This document shows positions 17,801-29,800 of a stretch of 47,859 nucleotides of DNA, piece by piece. Origin of the DNA: Betaproteobacteria bacterium (GTDB taxonomy: Bacteria; Pseudomonadota; Gammaproteobacteria; Burkholderiales; WYBJ01). The translations under genes and the position numbers were made by a program. The notes beneath the pieces are model-generated. The model had not been told where the DNA came from. It made no database searches and saw nothing but the letters and a program-made list of their open reading frames with translations. The stretch lies in NCBI GenBank assembly GCA_009377585.1, contig WHTS01000039.1, forward strand, positions 1 to 47,859. The letters run 5' to 3'. Position 1 is the stretch's first letter. Every line of letters starts with the position of its first letter.

Positions 17801-20800
17801 AGGTCCCCGCCTCCGGCGTGCGCAAATCGATGATCGACTGGCCTTGCGCCAACCGAGCGCCGTGCGCGTCGTAGAGGTCGGCCACGACCCCGCTCGATTC
17901 ACGCGTGACGACTTCGAGCCCGGTGCGATGCGCGAGATCGGTCGAAGAGAAAATGACGACCGGATTGCCCGGATTGGGGCTGTCGAGGCTGAGCCTGAGC
18001 GTCAACCGCGTCTTGCCGCCCGCCAGTGCGGCGCGCACCGCACTGGTGAGATCGACCTCGATCGGCTGTGTGCCGCTGACCGTCGAGAGATCGCGCGTGG
18101 CCACCGTGCCGGTGGCGGCGGTCGCATCCAGCGGCATGGGCGTCCCGTCGCCCTCGGCATCGAGCACCGCGACCTGCATGCTGCGGTTGATCAAACCCGC
18201 GTCCACGAGCCGCTTCGTGCCCGCCGCCGTTCCGTCCGTGAGCCACAGCCCCGACGCGCCTTGCGCATCGCTGGCCGTGAAGTACACGGTGCTGCCGACT
18301 GTGTGCAACTCGCCGACTCCACGCGGATCGGCGCTGACTTTCACCGTGCCCTGCACGGAACCGTCGCTCTTCCACAGCTCCGGTGCACGCGTGCCGGCAT
18401 CCGCGGCGAAAAACAGCGAGTCCCCAACAAGGGTGAGCGCGGATGGCTCGGCGCTGACAGGCCCGGCCGCGATGTCGGTTAGCCGCTGCAACGTATTCGC
18501 CGCCACGTCGTAGTGCCAAAGCTCGACGCCGGTCGTCGGTTCGAACGCCGTGAAGTAGATCGAATCGCCGCTCGCCGTGAGCTGATCGAAGGTGCTCAAC
18601 CCGGCGAACGAAGCGTTCACATCCGCCAGCCGGACCGTGCCGGCGCCGCTGCCATCGCTGCGCCACAACCCGGTGCCGCCCCCGTCGTCGGCCGTGAAGT
18701 ACAGAACGCCGCCGATGTCGGTGAGGTTCGTGGGGTTGGAATCGGTACCGGCCGCGGTGTTGATGTTGCGCACCAGGGTCGTGCTCCCCGCCGTCCCGTC
18801 GCTGCGCCACAACTCGATGCCGTCGACGCCGTCGGTGGCGGTGAAGAACAGGGTGCCACCGATGGCGGTCAGGTTCGCGGGATTCGAACCGGCGCCGGGC
18901 GCGACGTTGAGATCGCTCACCAGCGTGGTACCCGCCGCCGTGCCGTCGCTGCGCCACAATTCGACGCCGCTGCTGCCGTCGGTGGCGGTGAAGTACAGGG
19001 TGCCGTCGACGTTGGTCAGATGGGCAGGATTCGCGCTCGCGGTGCCGCCGAAGAACAGGTTGATGTCCCGCACCAGGACCGCGCCGAGCGCGGGGTCGGG
19101 ATCAATGCGCCACAACTCGACACCGTTCGCCGTAGTGTTGGCAGTGAAGTAGAGCACGCCATTGACGTTCACCAGATTCGCCGGATCGGACGAGTCCGCA
19201 CCGGCGTTGATGTCTTTCACGAGAACCGTGCCGGCGGTTGTCCCGTCGCTCCTCCACAGCTCCGTGCCGGTCGGCAAAGACGAGCTGAAGTCGGTGGCGG
19301 TGAAGTACAGGGTGCCGTCGACGTCGATCAGGTTCTGCGGGTTGGCGCTCAGGCCGAGCAGATCGGGTCCCGCGAAGAAGAGGCCTGGGTTGATATCCCG
19401 GAGCATGCTGGTGCCGAGGACCGTGCCGTCGCTCTTCCAGAGCTCGCGGCCGCTGGCCGGATTCGATGCCGAGAAAAAGAGCATGTCATTCGCATCGGTA
19501 AGCAGCACCGGTGCGCCGGGGCCCTGCGTGGCGAAGGGCGACGGGTAATCCAGCGTCAGCAGCGCCCGCTCGATTGCGGTCGGATCGTTGCGCCGATCGA
19601 GATAGGGCGAGAGGTCAACCTCGAGGATGACCTGGTCGCCGGCTTCAGTGCCGATGGAAAGCGTGTTTCCGGGCTCGATCGGACTGTCGTCGGCCGATGG
19701 TGTCGGATCGAAACGCGCGTCGTTGCCGTGCAGCAGCGCCGTGCGCGCGGCCTCGAACCCCGGCGCGAGCACGATCTGACTGCCGGCCTGACCGTCGCCC
19801 AGCGTGGTGAAGCGGTACCAGCGATCCTGGCCGGGCAGCAGCACGAAATCCGGCTCGCCGTCGCCGTCGATGTCTACGTCCGGAACCTGACCGAAGATGT
19901 CGTTTCGTCCCAGGAACGCTCCTGATCCCGGAATCGGGAAGTTTTCCAGCGCAATGGCATTGGCCGCATCCTCGAGCACGCTCGGATCCGCCGGCCGCGC
20001 GCCGTACACCAGGTAGAGTTTGCCGGCAGCGGCTTGTCCGAACGGTGCTCCGATCAGCAGGTCGTCGATGCCGTCCCGGTCGACATCGAGTGACGTGCCC
20101 GCCACCAATGCGCCGAAGAAATCGAGATCCTGCTCGCCCGTGAGGGCAACGTCGGCATCGGCCAGGTTCAACGTCGCGCCGGTGCCGCCGAAGCGATCTC
20201 CGATGTCGCGAAACACGTGCACGACGCCGCGCCGCTGGATGTCGATGATGGTCGAGCCCGGCCCGATGCCGCCGCGCAACGACTCGCCGACGGCGAGATC
20301 GATCTGGCCGTCGCCGTCCCAGTCGCCGCTGGTCACGCTGAGGATGCCGTCCACCGAGACCGTGTCGCCGAAGTCGGCGGCCTGCTGGCGCTGGAATCGA
20401 ACCGCGGCATCGTCGCCGCTCAGCGCTTGCGCGGCCCCGAGCGCGAACTGCGCCGATCCGCGGAAAAGGTAGAGCGTGGCCGAGCCTGCTGCATCGAGCT
20501 CCAGGGTGCGCCACAGCGCGATGTCGTCGTAGCCGTCGCGGTCCAGATCTCCGACCGCCGCGGTCTGCAGCCTGCCGGAGGCCACGCCGGACTCGGGCAC
20601 GAAGAAGCTGCCGATGTCGAAGGACGCGTCTGCGGTGTCCAGGGTAAGTTCGGTCGGACCGGCGCCGGAACGCCGCCCCAGGAACAGGTATGCCGTCTGC
20701 GTCGCGGCCTCAACGGCATCCAGGAACAGCGCCTCGTCGAGCCCGTCGCCGTTCACGTCGCCCGGGACGAACGCATCGGCGGAAAGGCCCTCGCTGCCGG

Positions 20801-23800
20801 CACGGGCGATCGTCGCCACGTTTACGACATGCCCCTGCAACTCGGCGTCGATGACGAGGTCCTTGCCCGCGATCACATAGGCGCGATCGCTTGCGCGCAC
20901 CAGGATGTCGGTCTTGTGATCGCCGTCCCAATCGAGCAGATGCGCGGAGATGATGACGTCCGTTATGTTCGGTTGATCGAAGACGATCGAGGTGGCGCCC
21001 GCCGTCAGCGTCGCCGGAAGGTCGGCGCTGCCGAACACCACCATCAGCCGATTCGACGCGGTGGCGCTGCGCAATACGAGGTCGTCGAAGCCGTCGCCGT
21101 CGAGGTCGCCGTGGCCGGTCGCCGGCGTTTCCAGGCTCGCTGCGTCGAACCTGATGTTGGCCCGGGTCGCGATGCCCTCCGAAGCGTCGAGATCGACCGG
21201 TCCCAGCAGGATGTAACTGGCCGAGAAGCCCGTGATGAGGAGATCCTCGAAACCGTCGCCGTTCAAATCACCGAGCGACCGGCTCTGGCCCAGCGCCTCG
21301 TTGCTGCGGCTGCCGGTCAGGGCAAACGCTGCCGCCACCGGAATCGGTGCTGGCGACTGTCGCGGCAAGGTCACGCCTTGTGGATCGGCAACGACAGGTT
21401 GCAGCGGCGTGGCCAGGGAAAAGACAAACAGTTCGCGCGTCACCCCAATCACATCCGGGGGCTGCGGAGTGGCCGGCAGCGGCGCACGCCCCAGGTAGGC
21501 ATGCACCACGCCGCCCAGGCCGTCGGCCAGAGCGAAGTCGGTGTGCTGGTCGCCGTTGATATCGCCCATGCCGGCGAACTTGTACGAGCGGACGTTCTCG
21601 AAACGCCCGGCGTTGGCAAACAATCCGAAATCGGACACCGCCGGCTCCAGCACCAGATCGGGCGCCGACGGAGCGAACGCGTCGCGCGCGCCACCGTAGA
21701 AGACATGGCCAACGCCATGGCGGTCCTGGGATGCCTCGTCGAGCGTGGGATAGTTCGAAATCACGAACGCGCCCAGGTCGTCGAAGCCGTCGCCGTTGCT
21801 GTCGCCGAGCGAGAAGAGGCTGCCGGTATTCACTTTGACCGCCTGCCTCGGCGTCTGCGCGAGCAGGGAAGTGAGCGAGACCGGTTCGCTCGCCGCCGTC
21901 AATGGTGACCCACCGAACACGATGTAGGATGTGTCGGGTCCCGCTATGACGAGGTCATCGAGCTCAGGCTCGCCCGGATCGCGCTGCCCGTTGTCGTTGC
22001 TGTCGATGAAATCATTGTCCACGTTGCCAGCCGGCTTGAGCTGGAAGCCGCCGAAAGACAGCCCGTCTTCGGGAAGCAGCGTGACATCGGCGAACTGATC
22101 CGGGAAGCCGCCAACCCATGCCCCCTCGCCGCGCGCCGCGCCGTACATGAGGTAGATTCGTCCGGTCGACACTCCGGCATCTACGATGGCCGCATCGTCG
22201 ATGCTGTCGCCGTTGATGTCGCCGATCCCGGTCTCGCTGGCGCCAAGGTTGAAGTCGCCCTGGAACACCACGTCGGCGGAACTCTCCTGGAGGAACGTTC
22301 GCACCAGAACGTCGTCCACATACCATCCTTCGAGCGCGTTGGACGCGGAGTCCCGAGTGTCGAACTCGAAGCGAATCTGGACTCGGCTGCCGGCAGGATT
22401 GGTGATGGGGTTCTGCACGAAGTTCTGCAAATCCACCGCCACGCGTTGCCAGCCTCCCGACGGATCGGGCAGCCCGCCGGCGCCCTGTGCCGCGTTGGAG
22501 ACGAGCGGGATGAACGCGCCAAACGGTTCGCCCTCGAACGAGGCCGAGATCGAGACTTGGGCGTGATCGAAGTTTGGCGCCGTCCCCTCGGTCTGCAGGA
22601 AGGAGTTGAACGAAAGCTCGGCGCTCCGGACCGTCGTGAGGTCGATGATGGGCGTCGTGAACGACCCGGCCGTGTGGCCGACGTTGTAGTTCCCGCCGCC
22701 GGCGGACGCTTCACCCTGGCCGAAATAGAGGCTCGACGATGCCGAATGCCCGGGCTCCGTATCCCGGCCGCTCGACACGTGCCACAAGCCCGCCACCTGG
22801 GCGCTCCCGGGCGGCGGCGCGTTGTCGATGGTCACCCCGTCGAGCGAGGCCGCTCCGCCCGCATCGTTGAAGTCCGCCAGGAACAGGCTCTCTGGCGACC
22901 AGTCGTCCCGGCCGTAGAAGAGATACGCGCGGTTGAGCGGATCGCCTGCGGTCTTTCCGATCAGGAGATCGTCCTTGCCGTCGCCGTCTACGTCCCCGGC
23001 ATTGTTGATCGAGAAAGTGCCCGTCATCGCGATGACGGCATCGGCATCACCCACCACGTCGAGCTCGCCGGCCCACGGACCGCTCTTGCCGAAGATCAGG
23101 TAGACCCCTTCTTCGTCGTAGCTTCCGCCCGCCGTGTCGGTGATGGCGATGGCAATGTCGTCGAGACCGTCGCCGTTGTAGTCGCCCGGGGCGGCGAAGA
23201 ATGCCCGTCGGGAGCCGAAGACGCCGGGGTCCTGGGCAGCGGCGAGGACCTGCGCGGGGATCCGGAGCGTCGGTCCGTCGCTGTCCAATGTCGCGTCGCC
23301 CGGCGTCGTGCTGCCGAAGACCAGGCGGGCGACGGTGACCGGCACCGAGACGTTCTCGCGTACCGCTGCGATGAAGTCGTTGAAACCGTTGCCGTCGATG
23401 TCGCCGAGCGGAATGACCACGGGCTGGTCGGCGCCGCCGGCTGGTGTCACCGTGAACGTGTCGACCGCGGCCGGTACGTGGATCGACTGTCCCACCTGCG
23501 CCGTGAAGCTCAGCCGATAAGGCCCGGCCGGTTCGGGACGAGGCGTGGTTTGCTGATTGACGAACTGAGGATTCACAAGGTGCAGCAGGTAGAACTCCGG
23601 CACGCCCACGAAGCGTTCGGCCGGTGCGAAGGACTGCCCCGGACCGAACACAGCGGGAAAGAGGAACAGATGGCGTGCGGGATCGAAGCCCTCCAGCGGT
23701 TGACCGGCCTCGTTCAGAACCTGGATCATCTGCGGCGAGAGATAGGCTGCGTCCGCAGTATCGAAGGTGCGCAACGCATCCGGCGTCGGGATGACGTACC

Positions 23801-26800
23801 AGTCGCCCGTGTCGCCGTAGCTGAAATTGAGATTGCCCAGAACGGTATTCGCAGCAACGGGCCCGAGCGGCGCAGCGAAGGGCGCGGTATCGTTGCGGCC
23901 GAATGCGCCACCAACGCGGGTCGTGTATTCGAACGCGTCGGGCGGCAGGACGCTGAAATCGCCGGGCGCCGGCGACTGCCCGTCGCCCGCAAGCTGATCG
24001 TCGCCATCGCCGCCCGTGATCCGGTCGTTCCCTTCACCACCGAGAATGAAATCGAGGCCCGCACCGCCGTCGAGCGCGTCGTTGTAGGCGCCGCCGAAGA
24101 GGCGGTCGTTGCCTGTCCCGCCGCGGATGGTGAGCGTGGTGAGGGCCGCGTTGAGACCGCGCTGCTCCAGGTCGCCCGGCGCAATGCCCCACTCCGGATC
24201 CGTTCCGGGGAACCGGTATCCGGGATCGGCGCGAACCTCGTCGTCGCCGGCGCGCGTGTCGATCACCGTGCTTTCGATGTTGCGCGGCTGGTAATAGAGA
24301 TAGCGCTGGGCGAAGCTGCCGTCGGGCTCACGCACGAATTCGCGGTTGGCGACATCCCACACCAGGCTCGTGAGCTCGTAGCGATGGATCTTGCTGTTGT
24401 AGCGGATGGCGACGTGGTCCGGAACTGCCTCGCCGAACCGGTCGAGCTCGCCGCCCAGGAACAGGACCTGATCCGCACCGTCGCCGCCCTCGAACCGGTC
24501 GCTGAGCGTCGGGATGAGCGTGCGCTGCGTCCCCTTGATGAAGGGCAGCCCGTCGGGAATCAACTGGAAGACGTCGTCGCCGCCTTCGCCGAACAGGATG
24601 TCGCTCGCCTGGCGGTCGAGCCCGCCCGAGAGCACGTCGTTGTCGGGCCCGCCGAAGATCCATTCCTCGCCCGAGCCCCCGGACAGCACGTCGTCACCGG
24701 CGCCGCCCAGGATCAGGTCCCGGCGCAAGATGCGCGTGGCACTGCTCAAGTCGATCGCGGTGCCCGGGCTGAGATCCAACACATCGCCGCGCCCGCGGCC
24801 GACGGACACGTGCAGGTCGTAGCGCCCGGCGATGGTCCCGGTAACCTTCAGGCGGTACTCGCCGGCGGTCAGCACGTAGTTGCCTGCCTCGATTGTCCCG
24901 AGCGCCAGCGCTCCATCGGCGCCCGCCGTCTGCACGACAGTGCCATCGGCCCGGAGAAGCTGGAACGTATAGGGGCCGCCTGAAACCGCTGCGAGCCGGA
25001 TCGCATCCGCCGGGGTGCGCAGGTTGGCAATCGAGACATCCTCCTCCGGCAGCGAAAAAGTGAACCAGTCTGCGTCGGCGGCGGACTGCAGCCGCAGGCC
25101 GCTCACCTGCGAAATCCGTTGCATGGCCTCGAGCCGGAAGGCACTTTCGATCGTGTCGTTGCTCTCGGCTGCATCCGGTGTGGCTTCGAAGGCTAGCGCG
25201 ATGTCGTAGACCGTCGGTGTGCGATCGGAGAACAGGTGCAGGCGGTACGCCGTGCCCGCCTGCAGTCCCAGCCCGCCCAGATCCACGTCGACGCGCCCGT
25301 TGCCGCTTCGAACCGGAAGCAAAACGTTGTCCGCCGTGTCGCGAAGCTCGACGCGCAGGCGGTCCTGCTCCGACAGGCTGCGCACGGCGAGCAAGTCGCC
25401 TGTGCCGGGAGTGAGCCCGAAGGTCACCAGGTACCAGTCCTCGTCCATGGGGCTATCCAGGGTGAGGCCCGTGAACGTCGTATCGCTGTCGAACTGTCCC
25501 AGATCGAACGCATCCGCCGGTTCGTCGTTGCGCGTGGATCCCTCGGTGGCATCGACCAGGATCGGCTGGCCCGAGCGGATCTCGACCCGGTCATCGCCCG
25601 GCCCGGCGTCGATCCAGACGCTCTTGACGACGGTCGGCCCCACGACCACCTGATCGTTGCCGTCGAGCGCGTCGACGATGATCGCGAGAAAATCGCTTTC
25701 GGCCGGCAGCAGCCGCTGCAGATCGCGCAGTGGCAGATGCTTGCGCGCCTCGGCGTCGAACACCAGGTCATCGGGCCGCCAGACGTAGGTTCCGTTCTCG
25801 TCCTGGGCCTGGAAGTCGAGCTGGACCTGGGCGTCGAACGTGGAGGCGTCGCCGTTGCGGGTGAGCCGGGTGATCAGGTGATGGTCGCCGAGCAGCCCCG
25901 GCTCGGTGACGAAGTCGACATGGATCTCGTCGCTGAGCTGGGTCGCGCCGTAATACCAGACCTTGTCGGTTTCCCTGGCATAGGCTTTCCAGTCGTCGTC
26001 CAGCCCCGTGAGGCCGCCGTCGAGGTTCTCGAACAGCGTGCCGTCCGCGCGGAACAGCTGGTCGTCGCCGTCATCGGCGCCGTTGCCATAGAGGAAGTCG
26101 AGACCTGTGCCGCCGTAGAGCTTATCCGCCCTGGGGCCGCCGAGCATGCGATTGAGGCCGCTGTCCTCGAGCGTGTAGGGCATGCTCGTGCCGTCCGGGT
26201 TCAAGACGCCGTTGTCCAGCACGCCGTCATCGTCGGCATCGCCGTCGCTGTCGTGAAAACCGCCGGCGCTGTCGACGAAGACGCCGAACTGCGTATCACC
26301 GGCCGGCAGCGGGTTCCTGGACCAGGCATGGAGCTCGTTGTGTCCCTGGCCGCCGAAGAGATCGTCGTGACCCTGGCCGCCGAACAGCAAATCGAGATCC
26401 GCTGCGTCGCCGATTCCGTCGTCGCCGGACAGCCGGTCGTCGCCGCCCAGCCCGAACAGGGTGTCGGTGCCTACCCCGCCGTCCATCCGGTCACGGCCGG
26501 CGCTGCCGCGCAGTGTGTCGTTGCCGGCCCCGCCCTCGAGCACCGTTACCCAGTCGTCGCTGCGCGCGATCAGATCGCGCAGGTCGAGCGCAGCCGCGCC
26601 CTCGGCAAACTCCACCACGTCGTTGCCGCCGAGCGAGGAAATGCTGAACTGCTCGACCAGCGGACGACCCTGCCCGTCGCGCCAGCTCGCCTGGATCAGA
26701 CGGGTCGGCGCATCATCGGTGTAATCGACCTGCAGCAGCCCGGCCGGCGTCTGGCTCAGCCGGATGCTGTCGGCGAAGTTGGTGCCGGGGATCAGCAGGA

Positions 26801-29800
26801 TGTCGGTGGCATTATCGTCGAGGGCATCGCCCGGCGCGCGGTTGCCGAAGTGACCGTCGAAGGTTTCGCCGCCGAGTACTGAGTAGCCCGCATCCACGTC
26901 GAGCAGCAGCACATCGATGCCGCCGCCACCGAAGAGCTGGTCGCTGCCGTCCTGTCCTTCGAGCCGGTCGGAGTCCGCCCCGCCCCAGACTTCATCGCCG
27001 CCGCCGCCGCCCAGGAGATCGTCCTCGCCGGTACCGCCGAAGAGCTGATCGGCGCCGCCCGTTGTCGCCGGCTGCGCATTGAGGGCGTAGGCCGGGCCGC
27101 TCAGGAACTCGCCGTGCAGGAAGTCCTTGCCGCCGTCGCCGAACAGGAAATCCGCCCGCAGGTTGCCGTAGACGAAGTCGCCGCCGCCGCCCCCGTGCAA
27201 CTCATCGCCCACGCGCGCGACTTCGGTCGCGAGCAGGGCGGGATCGGCATTGATGGTGACCGCCGCGAACGCATGGAGGAAGTCGCTGCCTTCGCCGCCC
27301 CACAGCCGCTGCCCGGCCTGGATTCCGTCCTCCGCCCCGGCGTCGCCGAACAAATAATCGCGCCCGGCGTCGCCGTAGACCTGGTCGATGCCGCCGTCAC
27401 CGCGCACCACGTCGTCATTGAGGCCGCCCCGCATCACGTCGTCGCCGCTGCCGCCGGACACCTGGTCCTGCGCCGCGCCGCCGTCGCCATAGTCGTTGCC
27501 CGCGCCGCCGTCGAGCCGATCGACATCGCCGCCGCCGAACAGGAAGTCGTCGCCGCTGCCGCCGGTGAGGAGATCCTCTCCGTCGCCGGTCTCGCCGGCG
27601 AGGGAAAGCCCCTGCAGCGCCTTGGGTGTGATGAGCGGCGGCAGGATCGTGCGTTGCACCGCGTCGGTGAGGAATTCCGGCGGCAGCTCGAACTTGTCCG
27701 CGGCCGTTTCGCCCGGCGCGAGCCGGAACTGCGCCCGCGCGATCAGCTCGGCGCCGCCCCACAGCACGTCGCTGCCGGCATCGCCCGACACCGCGTCATC
27801 GCCGCTTCCGCCCACGAGGACATCGTCATCGGCGCCGCCGAAGAGCGTGTCCACGCCGGTTTCGCCGAAAATGACGTCGTTGCCGGCATCGCCGTCGACG
27901 GAGTCGTCCCCGCTGCCGGCCATGATGGTGTCGGCGTCGCCGCCGCCGAGGATGCGGTCGTTGCCTTCGCCGCCGCTCAGGGTGTCGTCGCCGGCATCGC
28001 CCGAGATCCGGTCGTCGCCCGACTCCCCGTCGGCCACGTCGTGGCCGCCGCCGCCGGCGATCGTATCGCTCTCGGTCCCGCCCAGGATCGTGTCCGCATC
28101 GAGGCCACCGACGAGGATGTCGAACCCTGCGCCGCCGGCGAGGCGGTCGTCGCCGTCGTCGCCTTCGAGCCGATCGTCGCCGAGGTCACCCTCGAGCGTG
28201 TCGTCTTCGCTGCCGCCGAGCAGGATGTCGTCGCCCGCCGCGCCGAGCAGGACGTCGAGTCCGCTGCCGCCTTCCAGCCGGTCGCCCCCGTCCCCGCCTT
28301 CGAGCCGGTCGTCGCCCTCGCCGCCAAAAAGCTCGTCCGCTGCCCCTTGACCATAGAGCCGATCGTTGCCCAGGCCGCCGCGCAGGATGTCGGCGCCTTC
28401 GCCGGCCAGGGTCACCAGCGTGACGATTCCGTCGGCGTCGATCATGCCTTCGTCGCCCACGATGATGTCATGGCCCGCGCCGCCCTCCACGGTATCGGCG
28501 TCCGCGCCGCCCACGATCCGGTCGTCGCCGGTGCCGCCGTCCAGCGCGTCGAGCCCCGCTGCGCCGAAGATCGCATCGATACCGTCGCCGCCCTCGAGGC
28601 GATCGCGGCCGCGGCCGCCCTCCAGCCGGTCGTTGCCGCCCTCGCCGAGGAGCACGTCGTCGCTGTCGTCGGTCAGATCGTCGGTCAGCTCGATCGCGAC
28701 GGAGCCGCCAATCAGGATGTCGTCATCATCACCGCCGGTAAGGACGTCGATCCCCAGGCCGCCGATCAGGATATCGCTGCCGGCATCGCCGGTCAGCTGA
28801 TCGATTCCGAGACCGCCGTCGAGCCGATCGTCCCCCGCGCCTCCGGTCAGCTCGTCGTCGTCGTCGCCGCCGAGCAGCGTGTCGTTGCCGTCGCCGCCCC
28901 CGATCAGGTCGAGCCCGATGCTGCCGTCGAGCAAGTCGTTCCCGTCCCGTCCGTTCAGACGATCGTCGCCCTCGTCGCCGAAGAGTTGATCAGCACCTGT
29001 CCTGCCCTCGAGCTGGTCCGCCCCGCCGCCGCCGCGCAGAATGGCCGCGCCTTCGCCGCCGAACAGCGTGTCTTCGCCGAAGTCCGCTACCCGCGCCGGA
29101 TCGCTGAAGTCGCCCCACAGCTCCGCCGTGGCGAGGACGCCTTCGTCGAGCGTGATGGTGTCGTTCCCCAGTCCGCCCTCGGCCACGATGTGGCGCACCC
29201 CGGTGAAGATCTGTTCCGCGCCGAAGGCCGAGACCGTGACGGTTTCGTTGCCCGCCTCGCCGTCGACATGGGTGATCTTGAAGTTCTCGTCTGCGTCCAT
29301 GATGTTCACGGAGCGCCGGTCGTCGGCTCGCGGCCCCAGATTCAGGGTCAACAGGTCGCCGCTCTGGCTCGCCAGCACCGGCGGCTCCTGGGCGTCCGGG
29401 TCGCAGCCGTAGGTGAAATCGAGCAGCGTGACTTCAGCGATATTGAAGCGCTTCGTGAGCGAGAAGAAGCCGAACCCGATTTTGACGAACGCGCTGAGTC
29501 CCGCCGTGAGCTTGCCGTCGGCATTGAATACGCAGATCGGGTTCGCCGCGAGCATGTCGGCGAACTCGCTCGCGCGCATCTTGCCGTCGTCGTTCGGGTC
29601 ACTGATGTCCAGCCCGATGATGGCACCGATGCCGCCGCCCACGCCGGCCGATGCGATGCCGACGTTCACGGCGCCGAAGGCCTCGATGGCCGCCCGCAGT
29701 ATCACCTCGTCGACATCCGAGCCGGTCGCGTCGGCCTTGCCCGTGTCGCTGATGTAGAGCCCGTCGAGGATAAGACCGACCTCACCTGGATCGAAGCCGC

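Noticed and set aside
26050-29195. Regular 27-bp periodicity suggesting a CRISPR-like or satellite array
   Set aside because: The period comes from RTX nonapeptide codons; units vary and there are no spacers, and the frame is open throughout.
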